From contig NZ_BAFZ01000004.1 of the NCBI RefSeq assembly GCF_000308575.1, positions 1 through 64,000 on the forward strand: a DNA stretch of 64,000 nt. Reading direction: 5' to 3'. The notes beneath the pieces were generated by a model. The model was not told where the DNA came from. It ran no database searches and saw only the letters and a program-made list of their open reading frames with translations. Below, in pieces: positions 7,064 to 16,155 of this stretch (within the stretch, counting starts at the first letter, position 1; each line of letters begins with the position of its first letter). The position numbers and the translations under genes were made by a program. Source of the stretch: Nocardia exalbida NBRC 100660. Its GTDB lineage: Bacteria; Actinomycetota; Actinomycetes; Mycobacteriales; Mycobacteriaceae.

Positions 7064-8470
7064 CTATGCGACGTCGATGCGGCGACCCTGCACGTAGACC
7101 TCGGTGATCGCGGGTTCGCGGATACCCATCAGCAGCGCGAACAACGTCTGATCCCGGGCCAATGCGGGGTCTTCGGAACGAATACCCTGTGCCAGCGTGT
7201 GGTCCAGAGCCGGAACGCGCGCCGGTTCCACCACGACGAAATCGGCTTCCTTACCGACGTCGAAATTCCCGAAACGGTTTTCCATATCCAGGGCGCGCGC
7301 CCCGGCCAGCGTGCCGATGAACAACATTTCCGCCGGATGCATCGACACCCCGTGCTCGCCCGGCTCGGAGATGTGCACCTTGAACGCGGCCGCCAGCACC
7401 TGCGGGATCAGCCATTCGTCGCCACCGCCGTAATCGGTGCCCGCGGCCACCGTGACGCCGGAGGCGAGCGTCCGCTTCCACGGCATCGTGCCGGAGCCGA
7501 GGAACTGCTGCGACACCGGACAATGCGCCACCGACGTGCCCGTTTCGGCCATCCGCGCCAGCTCGGCGTCCTGGCAGTGCACGCAGTGGGCGAGGATGCT
7601 GCGCCTGCCGAGCAGGCTCTTGCCGCCCACCGCCGATCCGGGCAGGAACTTCCCGTCATAGGTGTCCAGATAGGTGGTCACGCCGTAGGCGTGCTTGGTG
7701 GTGTCGACTTCCCCGGTTCCCGGACGGTTGTTCTCGTTGAGATGGGTGTGGAAATAGACGCCGCGTTCGCGCACCGAGTCGTACAGCTCGCCGAGGTTGT
7801 TCAAGGTTCGCCGAGTCACCGCCAGCGAAAAGCGGGGGACGATCGCCACGTGCAAGAGGGCGGTAGACACGTCGCCGGTGTCGGCGGCGTGCCATTTGTC
7901 GATCTCCTCGCTCGTCAAGCGGATGGCGTCGTCTTCGGTGGTGATCAAGGGCGCCGCCGACGGCTCTCCGGTCGTTTGGATGCCACGGCCGCCGACCATC
8001 CGGAGACCGCGGCGGCGGGTTTCGGCGAACAGCGCGTCCTGCGCGTGCGGGAATGCCGAGCCGAACACCATCGCCGCCGTGGTGCCCGCGGCGATGCGCC
8101 GGGTACAGAATTCGGCTGCCGCCGATTGCGCGAACTCCACTTCGGCGTAACGGGATTCCGCCGGATAGATGCACAATTCCAGCCATTCCAGCAGCTGGCC
8201 GCCGCCGTAGGCATCTCCTGCGAAGGTCTGCGGGAAATGAACATGGGTGTCGACGAACCCGGGAAGCAGGAATCCGGGCCGATGGTCGAACACTTTTTCG
8301 GCGCGGTACTCGTCCGGGATATCCGAGCGCGTTCCGCAGAATGCGATCCGACCCCCGTCATCGATTATCAAAGCCCCGTCCGGGACGTCGGCCAACGCGG
8401 CGGGCACATCGCGGGCAGCAGGGCTACCGGCGATGTGAAAAATGTGCCCCAAGTGGACTTGGCTCACCAT
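7064..8470 (-). CDS. guaD: Guanine deaminase
   Basis: A 468-residue amidohydrolase that hydrolyses guanine to xanthine and ammonia. The metal motif LPGFVDTHVHFPQ, the substrate loop PAESRY, HTHLNENNRP, the second-shell SILAHCVHCQ and the catalytic TDYGGG aspartate are all visible, in the order expected for guanine deaminase rather than cytosine deaminase. Length is typical. The ATG at 8470 begins MVSQVHLGHIFH. A GTG 15 bp upstream is an in-frame alternative. The following ABM membrane gene is 5 bp away. Its role is purine salvage or nitrogen scavenging. Confidence 0.92.
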   Translation of the reverse strand: MVSQVHLGHIFHIAGSPAARDVPAALADVPDGALIIDDGGRIAFCGTRSDIPDEYRAEKVFDHRPGFLLPGFVDTHVHFPQTFAGDAYGGGQLLEWLELCIYPAESRYAEVEFAQSAAAEFCTRRIAAGTTAAMVFGSAFPHAQDALFAETRRRGLRMVGGRGIQTTGEPSAAPLITTEDDAIRLTSEEIDKWHAADTGDVSTALLHVAIVPRFSLAVTRRTLNNLGELYDSVRERGVYFHTHLNENNRPGTGEVDTTKHAYGVTTYLDTYDGKFLPGSAVGGKSLLGRRSILAHCVHCQDAELARMAETGTSVAHCPVSQQFLGSGTMPWKRTLASGVTVAAGTDYGGGDEWLIPQVLAAAFKVHISEPGEHGVSMHPAEMLFIGTLAGARALDMENRFGNFDVGKEADFVVVEPARVPALDHTLAQGIRSEDPALARDQTLFALLMGIREPAITEVYVQGRRIDVA

Positions 8471-8522
8471 TCGAGGAGAACACACATCGTTCCGGCACGC
8501 GAGTGAATCGCGGGAAAAGCGG

Positions 8523-9140
8523 TCAGACGCCGCGCGAGAACAATGTCACCGGCGGCGGCATACGGTAGCCGGCGAGTTTGATGAATCGGGCGCTCACGCT
8601 GGGCTGCCTGCCCTCCAGCGGGCCCGCCCCGACGGTGTTCATCATCCGGTTGATCACGTTGAAGCAGGTGCCGACCCAGACGGCCTCGTCGAACGCGTCC
8701 CTGGAAACCCCCGCCAGCCGAACCACGGCGGCGTCCTGCGCGGTCAACCCCTCGGGGTCACGGGCCATCTTCGCGAGGAAACCGAGCATGGCGCGCGCCT
8801 CGGGACGCAGCGGGGAATCCGCGCCGTCGGCCAAGGCGCGCGTCACCACGTCGGCGTCGATGTACGCACTGGCGATGGCCTCGTGCGAGGTCGCGCAGAA
8901 CGGGCACTCGTTGGCCTGGGAGGTGTGCGTCGCGAAGATCTCGCGTTCGGCGACGGTCCAGTACGACGGTCCGCGCATGGCCTCCTGGATCAGGTCCGAC
9001 AGCGGCGATCCGAAGAACCGATGCCGATAGAACAGCACTTTCAGCACCGCGGGGACCTCGACGCCGCTGAACCGCCGCATGGTCCACAACACGAACCTGG
9101 TGGGCCGGTCGTGGCCGGATCGCACCGCTTCGAGCCACAT
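8523..9140 (-). CDS. Carboxymuconolactone decarboxylase/AhpD-like protein
   Basis: A 205-residue helical protein with the redox-type motif CPFCATSH (C79, C82, H86) of AhpD-like peroxidases and carboxymuconolactone-decarboxylase-fold proteins. The peroxidase-related pattern YWTVAEREIFATHTSQANEC precedes it. It probably reduces peroxide or an adaptor disulfide, but no partner peroxiredoxin is nearby. It starts one base after the stop of the gene upstream (9142-9465), so both are one transcript. Confidence 0.8.
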   Translation of the reverse strand: MWLEAVRSGHDRPTRFVLWTMRRFSGVEVPAVLKVLFYRHRFFGSPLSDLIQEAMRGPSYWTVAEREIFATHTSQANECPFCATSHEAIASAYIDADVVTRALADGADSPLRPEARAMLGFLAKMARDPEGLTAQDAAVVRLAGVSRDAFDEAVWVGTCFNVINRMMNTVGAGPLEGRQPSVSARFIKLAGYRMPPPVTLFSRGV

Positions 9141-9141
9141 T

Positions 9142-9465
9142 TCAGTTCCCCTCCCACGCCAGCTGCGCGGCGCGCAGGCGCCGGTCGGCCGCGCCGTAGG
9201 CGGCGACCGCGGTCGCCTCGAAGATCTCGTCGTCGGTGTGCCCGGCCGCTTTCAACGCCGCGAGGTGCTGCTCGGTGACCCGGTAGGACCGGTCGGCCAC
9301 CAGATCGGCGAATCCGGCGAGTTCCGTCTGGTCGTGCGGGCCCGGATCGGCTGTCGCGGCGGTTCTGGCGCGCAAGACGCGGCGGATCTCGCTCGACAGC
9401 CGCCCCGGTGCGGTCTCGAGGTGAGCACCGAACCGCTCCCATTTCTCACTCATCGAGCCACGCAT
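9142..9465 (-). CDS. Small carboxymuconolactone-decarboxylase-like protein
   Basis: A 107-residue helical protein with the partial CMD-like pattern LADRSYRVTEQHLAALKAAGHTDDEIFEATAVAAYGA, but no CxxC pair. It probably forms a heteromeric or regulatory partner of the AhpD-like protein encoded immediately downstream with a one-base gap. ATG at 9465 is annotated. An in-frame ATG at 9453 is an equally plausible start. Confidence 0.7.
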   Translation of the reverse strand: MRGSMSEKWERFGAHLETAPGRLSSEIRRVLRARTAATADPGPHDQTELAGFADLVADRSYRVTEQHLAALKAAGHTDDEIFEATAVAAYGAADRRLRAAQLAWEGN

Positions 9466-9520
9466 GGGCCCATTCTGGCCGACGCCCGCCGCCTTCGCTG
9501 GAAATCGCAGGCGCGCAGCG

Positions 9521-9817
9521 TCAGTCGCTACCGCCGTCCGCTTGCTTGCGAAGCACCACCCGGTGGTGCTCCAGGTCGACCCCGACCAGCGGTGGCGCGC
9601 CCTCGTCCTGCTCGTCCCGCAGCATGGACACGGATTCGCGATGGTCCAGCTCCATGCGCTTGGTCGCGTAGAACAGCGCGGTGAACTCGTCGGTGAACGT
9701 GCCGGAGACGGGGGTTCGGCGGCGCCTGCGACGTTTGTTCACGGTCAGCTCGTAGACCGCCACCAGCACGAGCAGGATCACCCATCCGGGGATCCACCAC
9801 TGCAACACCGATGCCAT
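9521..9817 (-). CDS. Small membrane-anchored DUF6191-like protein
   Basis: A 98-residue protein starting MASVLQWWIPGWVILLVL: one N-terminal transmembrane helix, a strongly basic NKRRRRRRTP stretch on the cytoplasmic side, then a soluble tail (FTDEFTALFYATKRMELDHR). The ELDHR-centred tail resembles actinobacterial DUF6191 proteins. The ATG at 9817 is preferred over the longer upstream frame, which would put an implausible basic segment ahead of the helix. Function is unknown. Confidence 0.62.
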   Translation of the reverse strand: MASVLQWWIPGWVILLVLVAVYELTVNKRRRRRRTPVSGTFTDEFTALFYATKRMELDHRESVSMLRDEQDEGAPPLVGVDLEHHRVVLRKQADGGSD

Positions 9818-9983
9818 GCCTACCGAAGCTACCCGCCCGCGCCGAACCGATTCGAAAATTGCTCGTTTCACGGAGGGTAACGGGTGAGATCGCGGGTATA
9901 CGCCCGGTACGGAAAGTGCGGGAAGGACGCGATGCCAGATGCGCCGTCGGACAGTCCGCGCGGGAACGATGCGCGAGAGAAAC

Positions 9984-10184
9984 ATGAGAATCGGAAGTGT
10001 AATCGTCTTGATCTGGTTGCTGATCGGCGTGATCGCCGCAGCACAACGCCACTACTTCGACAGTGGACCGGTCAATTGCGCCGGTTTCGGCACCATCGCC
10101 GTCACTGTCATCGCGGGACCGCTCAACTACATGGGCGTGAATCCGAAGGTCGCGGATTGCAATGTCCCGCAACCCAGTCCGTAG
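9984..10184 (+). CDS. Small membrane protein, tandem paralogue 1
   Basis: A 66-residue protein: an N-terminal transmembrane helix (IGSVIVLIWLLIGVIAAA), then QRHYFDSGPVNCAG, a second hydrophobic stretch and NPKVADCNVPQPSP. The two cysteines outside the helices could form a disulfide if exported. It is clearly paralogous to the gene at 10397-10651, sharing QRHYFDSGP, NCAG, AGPLNY, GVNP and PQPS. The ATG at 9984 is used, and ATG 9969 is possible. No function known. Confidence 0.7.
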   Translation: MRIGSVIVLIWLLIGVIAAAQRHYFDSGPVNCAGFGTIAVTVIAGPLNYMGVNPKVADCNVPQPSP

Positions 10185-10201
10185 TTCGATCGAGTGAGTA
10201 G

Positions 10202-10237
10202 CGGACGGCCGGGTGGGCATGCCCACCCGGCCGTCCG
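10202..10237 (+). terminator. Perfect palindromic terminator-like hairpin
   Basis: The 17-bp arm CGGACGGCCGGGTGGGC is followed by two bases and its exact complement. It sits 17 bp after the stop of the first small membrane gene. There is no long U-tract, as is common for actinobacterial terminators. Confidence 0.75.
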
Positions 10238-10396
10238 TCATTCGTAGGCTCGGACGAGCTGTGAGCCGAGCGGTCCCTGACGTGAACTGAACATTTGCTG
10301 TTTATGAATTCCTGCGGATCGCGCTGGTCTTTATTGGATAGCTGTCGGTGCGGCCGGGTATTCCCTCTTACGGGGTGCACGGAAGGAACCGATGAG

Positions 10397-10651
10397 ATGC
10401 GCGACTACGAATCCCGTGCGCGTGCCAGACGCGGCCCGGGTGCCGGCTCCCGGGTATTCGGCTTCCTGCTGCTGGCCTGGCTGGCGATCGGGTTGCTCGC
10501 GGCCGGTCAGCGGCATTATTTCGACAGCGGCCCCCCGCTGAACTGCGCCGGTTGGGGCACGATCGGTCTCACCGCCCTCGCGGGCCCGCTCAACTACGTC
10601 GGGGTGAATCCGCGAGTGGGCGACTGCGAACTTCCGCAACCGAGCCGGTGA
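10397..10651 (+). CDS. Small membrane protein, tandem paralogue 2
   Basis: An 84-residue protein related along its length to the gene at 9984-10184, with an 18-residue charged N-terminal extension (MRDYESRARARRGPGAGSR). The core keeps the helix, QRHYFDSGPPLNCAGWGTI, AGPLNYVGVNP and the second cysteine before PQPSR. GGAAGGA lies about 10 bases before ATG 10397. The pair looks like a recent tandem duplication separated by a terminator, so each may have its own promoter. Confidence 0.7.
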   Translation: MRDYESRARARRGPGAGSRVFGFLLLAWLAIGLLAAGQRHYFDSGPPLNCAGWGTIGLTALAGPLNYVGVNPRVGDCELPQPSR

Positions 10652-10657
10652 AACGCA

Positions 10658-10694
10658 CTCGGCCCCGCATCCGGAGTCCGGATGCGGGGCCGAG
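10658..10694. terminator. Bidirectional terminator between convergent genes
   Basis: The 18-bp arm CTCGGCCCCGCATCCGGA is separated by one base from its exact complement. It lies between the small membrane gene and the end of the MMPL gene, so it can end transcripts from both sides. Confidence 0.8.
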
Positions 10695-10708
10695 CCATGG
10701 GCGACGAA

Positions 10709-13003
10709 TCAGCTGACGCCGACCGGTTCCTTCACCGTCTCGGCCGAACGCCGCTGCAACTCACGCAGCTTCGAGCCCTCGACGTCGATGTCGGGCAGGA
10801 TGCGGTCGAGCCACTTCGGCATCCACCACGACCACTTGCCCATGATCACCAGCAGCGACGGAATCAGCACCATCCGGACGATGAACGCGTCCAGCAGCAC
10901 GCCCACCGCCAAGGCGAAGCCGAACGATTTCGCGGTCACGTCGGTCTCCAGCAGGAAGGAGCCGAACACCGAGATCATGATGATCGCCGCCGAGGTCACC
11001 ACGCGCGCGCCGTGGTGGTAGCCGGCGACCACCGCGTCCTTGGCCGACCTGCCGTGCACGAACTCCTCGCGCATGCGGGTCACCAGGAAGACCTGGTAGT
11101 CCATCGCGAGGCCGAACACCAGGCCGATCAGCATGATCGGCATGAAGCTGACCAGCGGATGCGGGTCCTCGATCAGGCCGAGCTTGCCCTCCTGGAAGAT
11201 CAGCACGGTCGCGCCGAAGGTCGCCGCCATCGACAGCAGGAACCCGAGCGCCGCGGTGAGCGGCACCAGGATCGACCGGAACACCAGGATCAGCAGGAGG
11301 AATGCCGCGCCAGCCACGATCGCCAGGTAGGGCACGATCTTGCTGAGCAGCACGTGGTCGACGTCGGCGTAGATCGCCGTGGTGCCGGTGATGCCGTACT
11401 CGATGCCGTACTCGGCCTTCAGCTGGCCTTCGGCCTCCCTGGCGTCCTGCACCAGGTCCTTGGTGGCCTGGTTGTTGGGCCCGGACTTCGGGACGCCGTC
11501 CAGTAGCGCGCCCTGCTGGTCCTGGCTCCACTGCGGCTCGGTGACGTAGTCCATGCCGGGGTAGGACGCGAGCTTGTCGCGCAGCGCCCGCACCGCCGCG
11601 TCCCGGTTCTCGGCGGGCACGGCGCTCAGGTCGACGGCCACGTTCAGTACGCCGTTGCTGCCCTCGCCGAAGCCCTCGGTGCGCAGCTCGTAGGCCTTCC
11701 GGATGGTGGAGGTCTTCGGCATGCTGTCGTCGCCGGGCAGGCCGAGGTTCAGGCCGGCCGCGGGGGCGGCGAGCGCGCCGAGCACCACGACGCTCAGGAT
11801 CAGCGCGACCCACGGCACGCGGCCGATCAGCCTGCCGAAGCGCATGCCGTTGGTGACCGAGTTCTCGTCCTCGGGATCGTGCTGGGCGACGACCGGCAGC
11901 TTCGGCTTGAACAGGAAGCGACCGAACGCGCCGAGCAGCGCGGGCATCAGCGTGATCGCGGTGAGCACCGCGAAACCGGCGGCGATCGCGCCGCCGAGGC
12001 CCATGAAGGTCATGAACTCGACGCCGACGATGCTCAGGCCGGCCAGCGCGATGATGACGGTCAGACCGGCGAATACGACGGCGGAACCGGCCGTGCCCAG
12101 CGCGGTGCCCGCGGCCTCTTCCGGCGAGTCCTGGACCGCGAGTTCGTGCTTGTACCTGGACACGATGAACAGCGCGTAGTCGATGGACAGCGCGATGCCG
12201 ATCATCGAGGCGAGGAACGTGGTGAAGCTGGGGACCTCGATCACCGAGGTGCCGAGCATGATCAGCGAGGTGGCCGCGCCGAGGCCGATGATCGCGGTGA
12301 CGATCGGCACGAACGCCGCGACGATGGCGCCGAACGCGACGATCATCACGACCAGCGCGACGGCCATGCCGATCATCTCGGACTTGCCGCTCGGCGCTTC
12401 CTGCTTCTGCGCGATCGAGCCGCTCATCTCGACCGTGAGGCCGGCGTTACGCGCGCCGGCAGCGGCGGCGTACGCCTCTTCCCGGTGCGCGTCGGTCACG
12501 TCGGTGAACTTCGCGATCGTGAACGGGACGTTGATCACCGCGACGGTCGCCGGCGCGGTCTGGCTGAGCACGTTCAGCGGGGCGCCACTGCACTGCGCGG
12601 GGTCGGGTGTGGCGACGCAGCCCATCTTGTCGGCCGCTTCGACCGGATTGACGATGGGTTTGCTGTGATCGACGATGTCGAGCCTGCCGAGATCGGCGAT
12701 GAACGCGTCCAGCGCCGCACGGTTCGCCGGGTCGGTCAGCTTCTGTCCCTCCGGGGCCGCGGCGACGTAGGTGCCGGTGACCGCGTCGAACTTGAACGCG
12801 GCGGAGGCGCCCGGGAAGTGCTTGTCGAGAATCTCGTTGGCACGTTCGGACGGCAGGTTCGGCATGCTGAAGTCGTTGCTCATCGGCTTGCTGAGCTGTG
12901 CCCCGAGACCACCTAGGAGCACGAACAAGACGAGCCAGACAGGAAGGACTATCCATTTCCGGCGGAAAGCGAACTTTCCCCATCTGTACAGATAAACGGA
13001 CAC
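10709..13003 (-). CDS. MMPL-family RND transporter
   Basis: A 764-residue inner-membrane exporter of the MMPL/RND superfamily, built as two repeats of one helix, a large periplasmic domain and five helices. The MMPL signatures GIALSIDYALFIVSRYKHEL and GLAMDYQVFLVTRMREEF carry the conserved D-Y pairs of the proton relay. Related proteins export lipids or drugs. No lipid-synthesis gene is adjacent, so the substrate is unknown. GTG 13003 is chosen because AGGAGA is eight bases upstream and the product then begins with a basic segment before the first helix. It is divergent from the TetR gene, with a matching operator between them. Confidence 0.9.
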   Translation of the reverse strand: MSVYLYRWGKFAFRRKWIVLPVWLVLFVLLGGLGAQLSKPMSNDFSMPNLPSERANEILDKHFPGASAAFKFDAVTGTYVAAAPEGQKLTDPANRAALDAFIADLGRLDIVDHSKPIVNPVEAADKMGCVATPDPAQCSGAPLNVLSQTAPATVAVINVPFTIAKFTDVTDAHREEAYAAAAGARNAGLTVEMSGSIAQKQEAPSGKSEMIGMAVALVVMIVAFGAIVAAFVPIVTAIIGLGAATSLIMLGTSVIEVPSFTTFLASMIGIALSIDYALFIVSRYKHELAVQDSPEEAAGTALGTAGSAVVFAGLTVIIALAGLSIVGVEFMTFMGLGGAIAAGFAVLTAITLMPALLGAFGRFLFKPKLPVVAQHDPEDENSVTNGMRFGRLIGRVPWVALILSVVVLGALAAPAAGLNLGLPGDDSMPKTSTIRKAYELRTEGFGEGSNGVLNVAVDLSAVPAENRDAAVRALRDKLASYPGMDYVTEPQWSQDQQGALLDGVPKSGPNNQATKDLVQDAREAEGQLKAEYGIEYGITGTTAIYADVDHVLLSKIVPYLAIVAGAAFLLLILVFRSILVPLTAALGFLLSMAATFGATVLIFQEGKLGLIEDPHPLVSFMPIMLIGLVFGLAMDYQVFLVTRMREEFVHGRSAKDAVVAGYHHGARVVTSAAIIMISVFGSFLLETDVTAKSFGFALAVGVLLDAFIVRMVLIPSLLVIMGKWSWWMPKWLDRILPDIDVEGSKLRELQRRSAETVKEPVGVS

Positions 13004-13099
13004 GAGTGGTTCTCCTAGCGATGACTGGGATCGTGCTGGGTCTGCGTGTAGACAGCACTCGCGGGGGTGCCCTGCTGCCTCCGCCTCCACTGACGCTTT

Positions 13100-13121
13100 C
13101 TGCCTACCGTGCGGTAGGTAG
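13100..13121. promoter_or_regulatory. Probable TetR operator
   Basis: Imperfect 22-bp palindrome with half-sites CTGCCTACCGT and GCGGTAGGTAG in the divergent region between the MMPL gene and the TetR gene. The core half-site CTACC/GGTAG is typical of TetR-family operators. It is positioned to repress both genes. Confidence 0.65.
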
Positions 13122-13203
13122 ACTACCCAGGAGCTAAGCGGAGGAACAACCTCTATTTTGCGGGCGACGTTCGCTCGCGCGAAGGTGATGAGAGGATCGT
13201 CGA

Positions 13204-13794
13204 ATGTCTGTGCGTGACGCACCCGGCGCTGTCGTCGCAGGTGGAGGCACTAAAAGCGCGATTCGAGACGCCGCGGTGAAGCTGTTCGGGGCCAAAGGAT
13301 TCGAGCAGACCAGCTTGCGCGAGGTCGCGGATGCGGTAGGAATCACAAAGGCGTCGCTCTACTATCACTACGCGTCGAAGCTCGATCTGCTATTGGCGAT
13401 CATCGATCCGATCGTCGATCACATGCGTTCGGTGGTGAACGATCTCGACCAGGTACCGCACGACGCCGAGAGCATCCGCCAGGTGCTGCGCACCTATCTG
13501 CGCGGCCTGATTCATCACCGTGACGCCGGGGCGCTGGTCGTGCGCGACACCGTCGCCATCATCAACGCCATGGCCGACCGCTACCCGGATCTCATGGACG
13601 CCAGTCGGGCGCTGCGCGAGTGGCTGGCCGGTCCGGACGCCACCGATGCGGCGCAGTTGCGCGCCTGCGCCGCGCTCGAGGTGATCGGTGTCGCGCTGGT
13701 GTCCAAGGAACTCGTGCCTGGTGCGGACGATTCGCTGGTGGAATCCTCACTGCTGGATGCCGCGACCTGCGTGCTGGCAGGCGGCGGCGCGTAG
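13204..13794 (+). CDS. TetR-family repressor, probable regulator of the adjacent MMPL gene
   Basis: A 196-residue protein with an N-terminal TetR helix-turn-helix (AAVKLFGAKGFEQTSLREVA then GITKASLYYHYASKLDLL, about residues 21-67) and an all-helical ligand domain. The ATG at 13204 gives a typical length. The divergent MMPL exporter and the palindrome at 13100-13121 suggest autoregulation and control of the exporter. The ligand is unknown. Confidence 0.88.
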   Translation: MSVRDAPGAVVAGGGTKSAIRDAAVKLFGAKGFEQTSLREVADAVGITKASLYYHYASKLDLLLAIIDPIVDHMRSVVNDLDQVPHDAESIRQVLRTYLRGLIHHRDAGALVVRDTVAIINAMADRYPDLMDASRALREWLAGPDATDAAQLRACAALEVIGVALVSKELVPGADDSLVESSLLDAATCVLAGGGA

Positions 13795-13830
13795 ATTCGA
13801 GCTGTCCCCTCGACGCCAGGAGTCGCTGCT

Positions 13831-14334
13831 GTGCACATCACCGCGAAGGTCGATTACGCGGTGCGGACGCTGCTCGAGATCGCCAGTGCGCCGCGACTGG
13901 ACAAGTCCGTCGTCGGGCTCGGCGCACCCCTCGTGCAGGCCGCGCCCGTGGTCAAGGCCGAAGCGATCGCCACCGCCCAGCGGATTCCGCCGAAGGTGCT
14001 CGAGTCCGTGCTCGGCGAGCTGCGCCGAGCCGGACTGGTGATCAGCAGGCGCGGTCCGGACGGCGGCTACTGGCTGGCCAGGGCCGCGGCCGACATCTCC
14101 ATCGCCGACGTGATCCGCGCGATCGAGGGCCCGCTGGCGTCGGTGCGCGGCGCCCGGCCCGAGGACGTCCGCTATTCCGGTGCGGCCGAACCGTTGCAGC
14201 GGGTGTGGATCGCGCTGCGGGTCAACATCCGGGCGGTGCTGGAGAACGTCACCATCGCCGACATCGCGAACGATCGGCTGCCCGGATTCGTCGAGGCGCT
14301 CACCGAAGACCCGGGCGCCTGGGCGCGCCGCTAG
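13831..14334 (+). CDS. Rrf2-family transcriptional regulator
   Basis: A 167-residue winged-helix regulator beginning MHITAKVDYAVRTLLEIAS, the hallmark Rrf2 N-terminus. The recognition segment IPPKVLESVLGELRRAGLV is followed by the wing RRGPDGGYWLAR. It lacks the three clustered cysteines that bind an Fe-S cluster in IscR/NsrR, so iron-sulfur sensing is unlikely. The GTG start lies 36 bp after the TetR stop. It precedes the ABC exporter operon by about 90 bp and may regulate it, which is inference from position. Confidence 0.85.
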   Translation: MHITAKVDYAVRTLLEIASAPRLDKSVVGLGAPLVQAAPVVKAEAIATAQRIPPKVLESVLGELRRAGLVISRRGPDGGYWLARAAADISIADVIRAIEGPLASVRGARPEDVRYSGAAEPLQRVWIALRVNIRAVLENVTIADIANDRLPGFVEALTEDPGAWARR

Positions 14335-14421
14335 CTCCGCATACCCCGACGGGAGAGCATTCATGCAGGTCAGAAATCTTCGCGACGCCTCGCGCCGACA
14401 GCCGGTAGCCTGCGATTCATC

Positions 14422-16155
14422 ATGCTGACCAGACTCCTTCGTTCGCATCTGTACCCCTACCGCGCCCAGCTGGCGGGGGTCGTTGCGCTGCAGCTGGTTT
14501 CCGTGATCGCGATGCTGTATCTGCCCAGCCTGAACGCGGACCTGATCGACAACGGCGTCACCAAAGGTGATCTCGGCTACATCTGGACCACCGGCTTGTG
14601 GATGCTCGCGGTCACGGGCGTACAGATCGTCGCGTCGGCCGCTTCGGTCTATCTCGGCGCGCAGGCGGCCATGGGCGCGGGCCGCGACCTGCGCGGCGCG
14701 CTGCTGCACCGCGTCGGCACGTTCTCCGCGCGCGAAGTGGGGATGTTCGGCGCGCCCTCGCTGATCACCCGCAATACCAACGACATTCAGCAGGTTCAGC
14801 TGCTCATCGTGATGTCGGCGACCATCCTGGTGATGGCGCCGATCATGTGCGTGGGCGGCATCATCATGGCCTTGCGCGAGGATCTCGGGCTGTCTTGGCT
14901 GCTGCTGATCGCGGTGCCCGCGCTGGCCTTGGCCATGGGCGTGATCATCTCCAAGATGGTGCCCGGCTTCCGCGACATGCAGGCCAGGATCGATGAGGTG
15001 AATCGGGTACTGCGCGAGCAGATCACCGGTATCCGCGTGGTGCGGGCGTTCGTGCGGGAACGGCAGGAGACCTGGCGCTTCGGCCTGGCGAACACCGAAC
15101 TCACCGACACCGCGCTGCGGGTGGGCCGGTTGATGGCGTTGATGTTCCCCACGGTCATGTTGATCAGCAATGTCACCGCGGTCGCGGTGATCTGGTTCGG
15201 CGGGCACGCGATCGACGCCGGGCACATGCAGATCGGTTCGCTCACCGCGATGCTGTCCTACATCATGCAGATCCTGATGGCCGTGATGATGGCCTCGTTC
15301 CTGGCCATGATGGCGCCGCGCGCCGCGGTCTCCGCCGACCGGATCGGCGAGGTGCTCGACACCGAATCCTCGGTGCACCCGCCGCGCTTGCCGCAGCCGT
15401 TCACCGACGACCCGGCCGTCGTGGACTTCCAGTTCGCCGAGTTCGCCTTCCCCGGTGCGGAAAAGCCGGTGCTGGAGGCCATCCGTTTCCAGGTGCGTCC
15501 CGGCACCACCACCGCCATAGTCGGCTCCACCGGCGCCGGGAAAACCACGCTGATCAACCTCATTCCGCGGCTGATGGACGTCAGCGACGGCGCGGTCTAC
15601 GTCGGCGGCACCGACGTTCGCCACATCGACCTGGAGGTATTGCGTTCGCAGATCGGCCTCGTGCCGCAGAAGGGGTACCTCTTCTCCGGCACGATCGCGA
15701 GCAATCTGCGCTACGGCAATCCGCACGCCACCGACGACGAACTCTGGCGCGCACTCGAGATCGCGCAGGCCGCCGATTTCGTCCGGGAGATGCCGGAGGG
15801 GTTGCAGACACCCGTCGCTCAGGGCGGCACCACCGTTTCCGGCGGCCAGCGCCAGCGGTTGGCCATCGCGCGAGCGCTGGTAAAGAAGCCGAGGGTGTAT
15901 TTGTTCGACGACTCGTTCTCCGCGCTCGACGTCGCGACCGACGCCAGGCTGCGCGAGGCGCTGAAGCCGGAGACCTCGGACGCGTCGGTTCTCATCGTCG
16001 CGCAGCGCATCGCCACCATCCGGGACGCGGATCAGATCGTGGTGCTCGAGGACGGCGCGATCGCCGGGATCGGCACCCATGAGCAACTGCTGCGGGATTG
16101 CTCGGAGTACCGGGAGATCGTCGAGTCGCAACTGAGTGCCGAGGAGGCGCGATGA
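14422..16155 (+). CDS. ABC exporter half-transporter, degenerate-site subunit
   Basis: A 577-residue type IV ABC half-transporter: six membrane helices then a nucleotide-binding domain. Walker A GSTGAGKTT is near 366 and the signature VSGGQRQRLAIARAL near 472. The Walker B is VYLFDDSFSALD, with aspartate in place of the catalytic glutamate, and the switch histidine is replaced by glutamine (VAQRIATIRDAD). These changes mark the non-hydrolysing site of heterodimeric exporters such as TM287/288. The stop overlaps the next gene's ATG (ATGA), so the two subunits are translationally coupled. The substrate is unknown. Confidence 0.9.
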   Translation: MLTRLLRSHLYPYRAQLAGVVALQLVSVIAMLYLPSLNADLIDNGVTKGDLGYIWTTGLWMLAVTGVQIVASAASVYLGAQAAMGAGRDLRGALLHRVGTFSAREVGMFGAPSLITRNTNDIQQVQLLIVMSATILVMAPIMCVGGIIMALREDLGLSWLLLIAVPALALAMGVIISKMVPGFRDMQARIDEVNRVLREQITGIRVVRAFVRERQETWRFGLANTELTDTALRVGRLMALMFPTVMLISNVTAVAVIWFGGHAIDAGHMQIGSLTAMLSYIMQILMAVMMASFLAMMAPRAAVSADRIGEVLDTESSVHPPRLPQPFTDDPAVVDFQFAEFAFPGAEKPVLEAIRFQVRPGTTTAIVGSTGAGKTTLINLIPRLMDVSDGAVYVGGTDVRHIDLEVLRSQIGLVPQKGYLFSGTIASNLRYGNPHATDDELWRALEIAQAADFVREMPEGLQTPVAQGGTTVSGGQRQRLAIARALVKKPRVYLFDDSFSALDVATDARLREALKPETSDASVLIVAQRIATIRDADQIVVLEDGAIAGIGTHEQLLRDCSEYREIVESQLSAEEAR

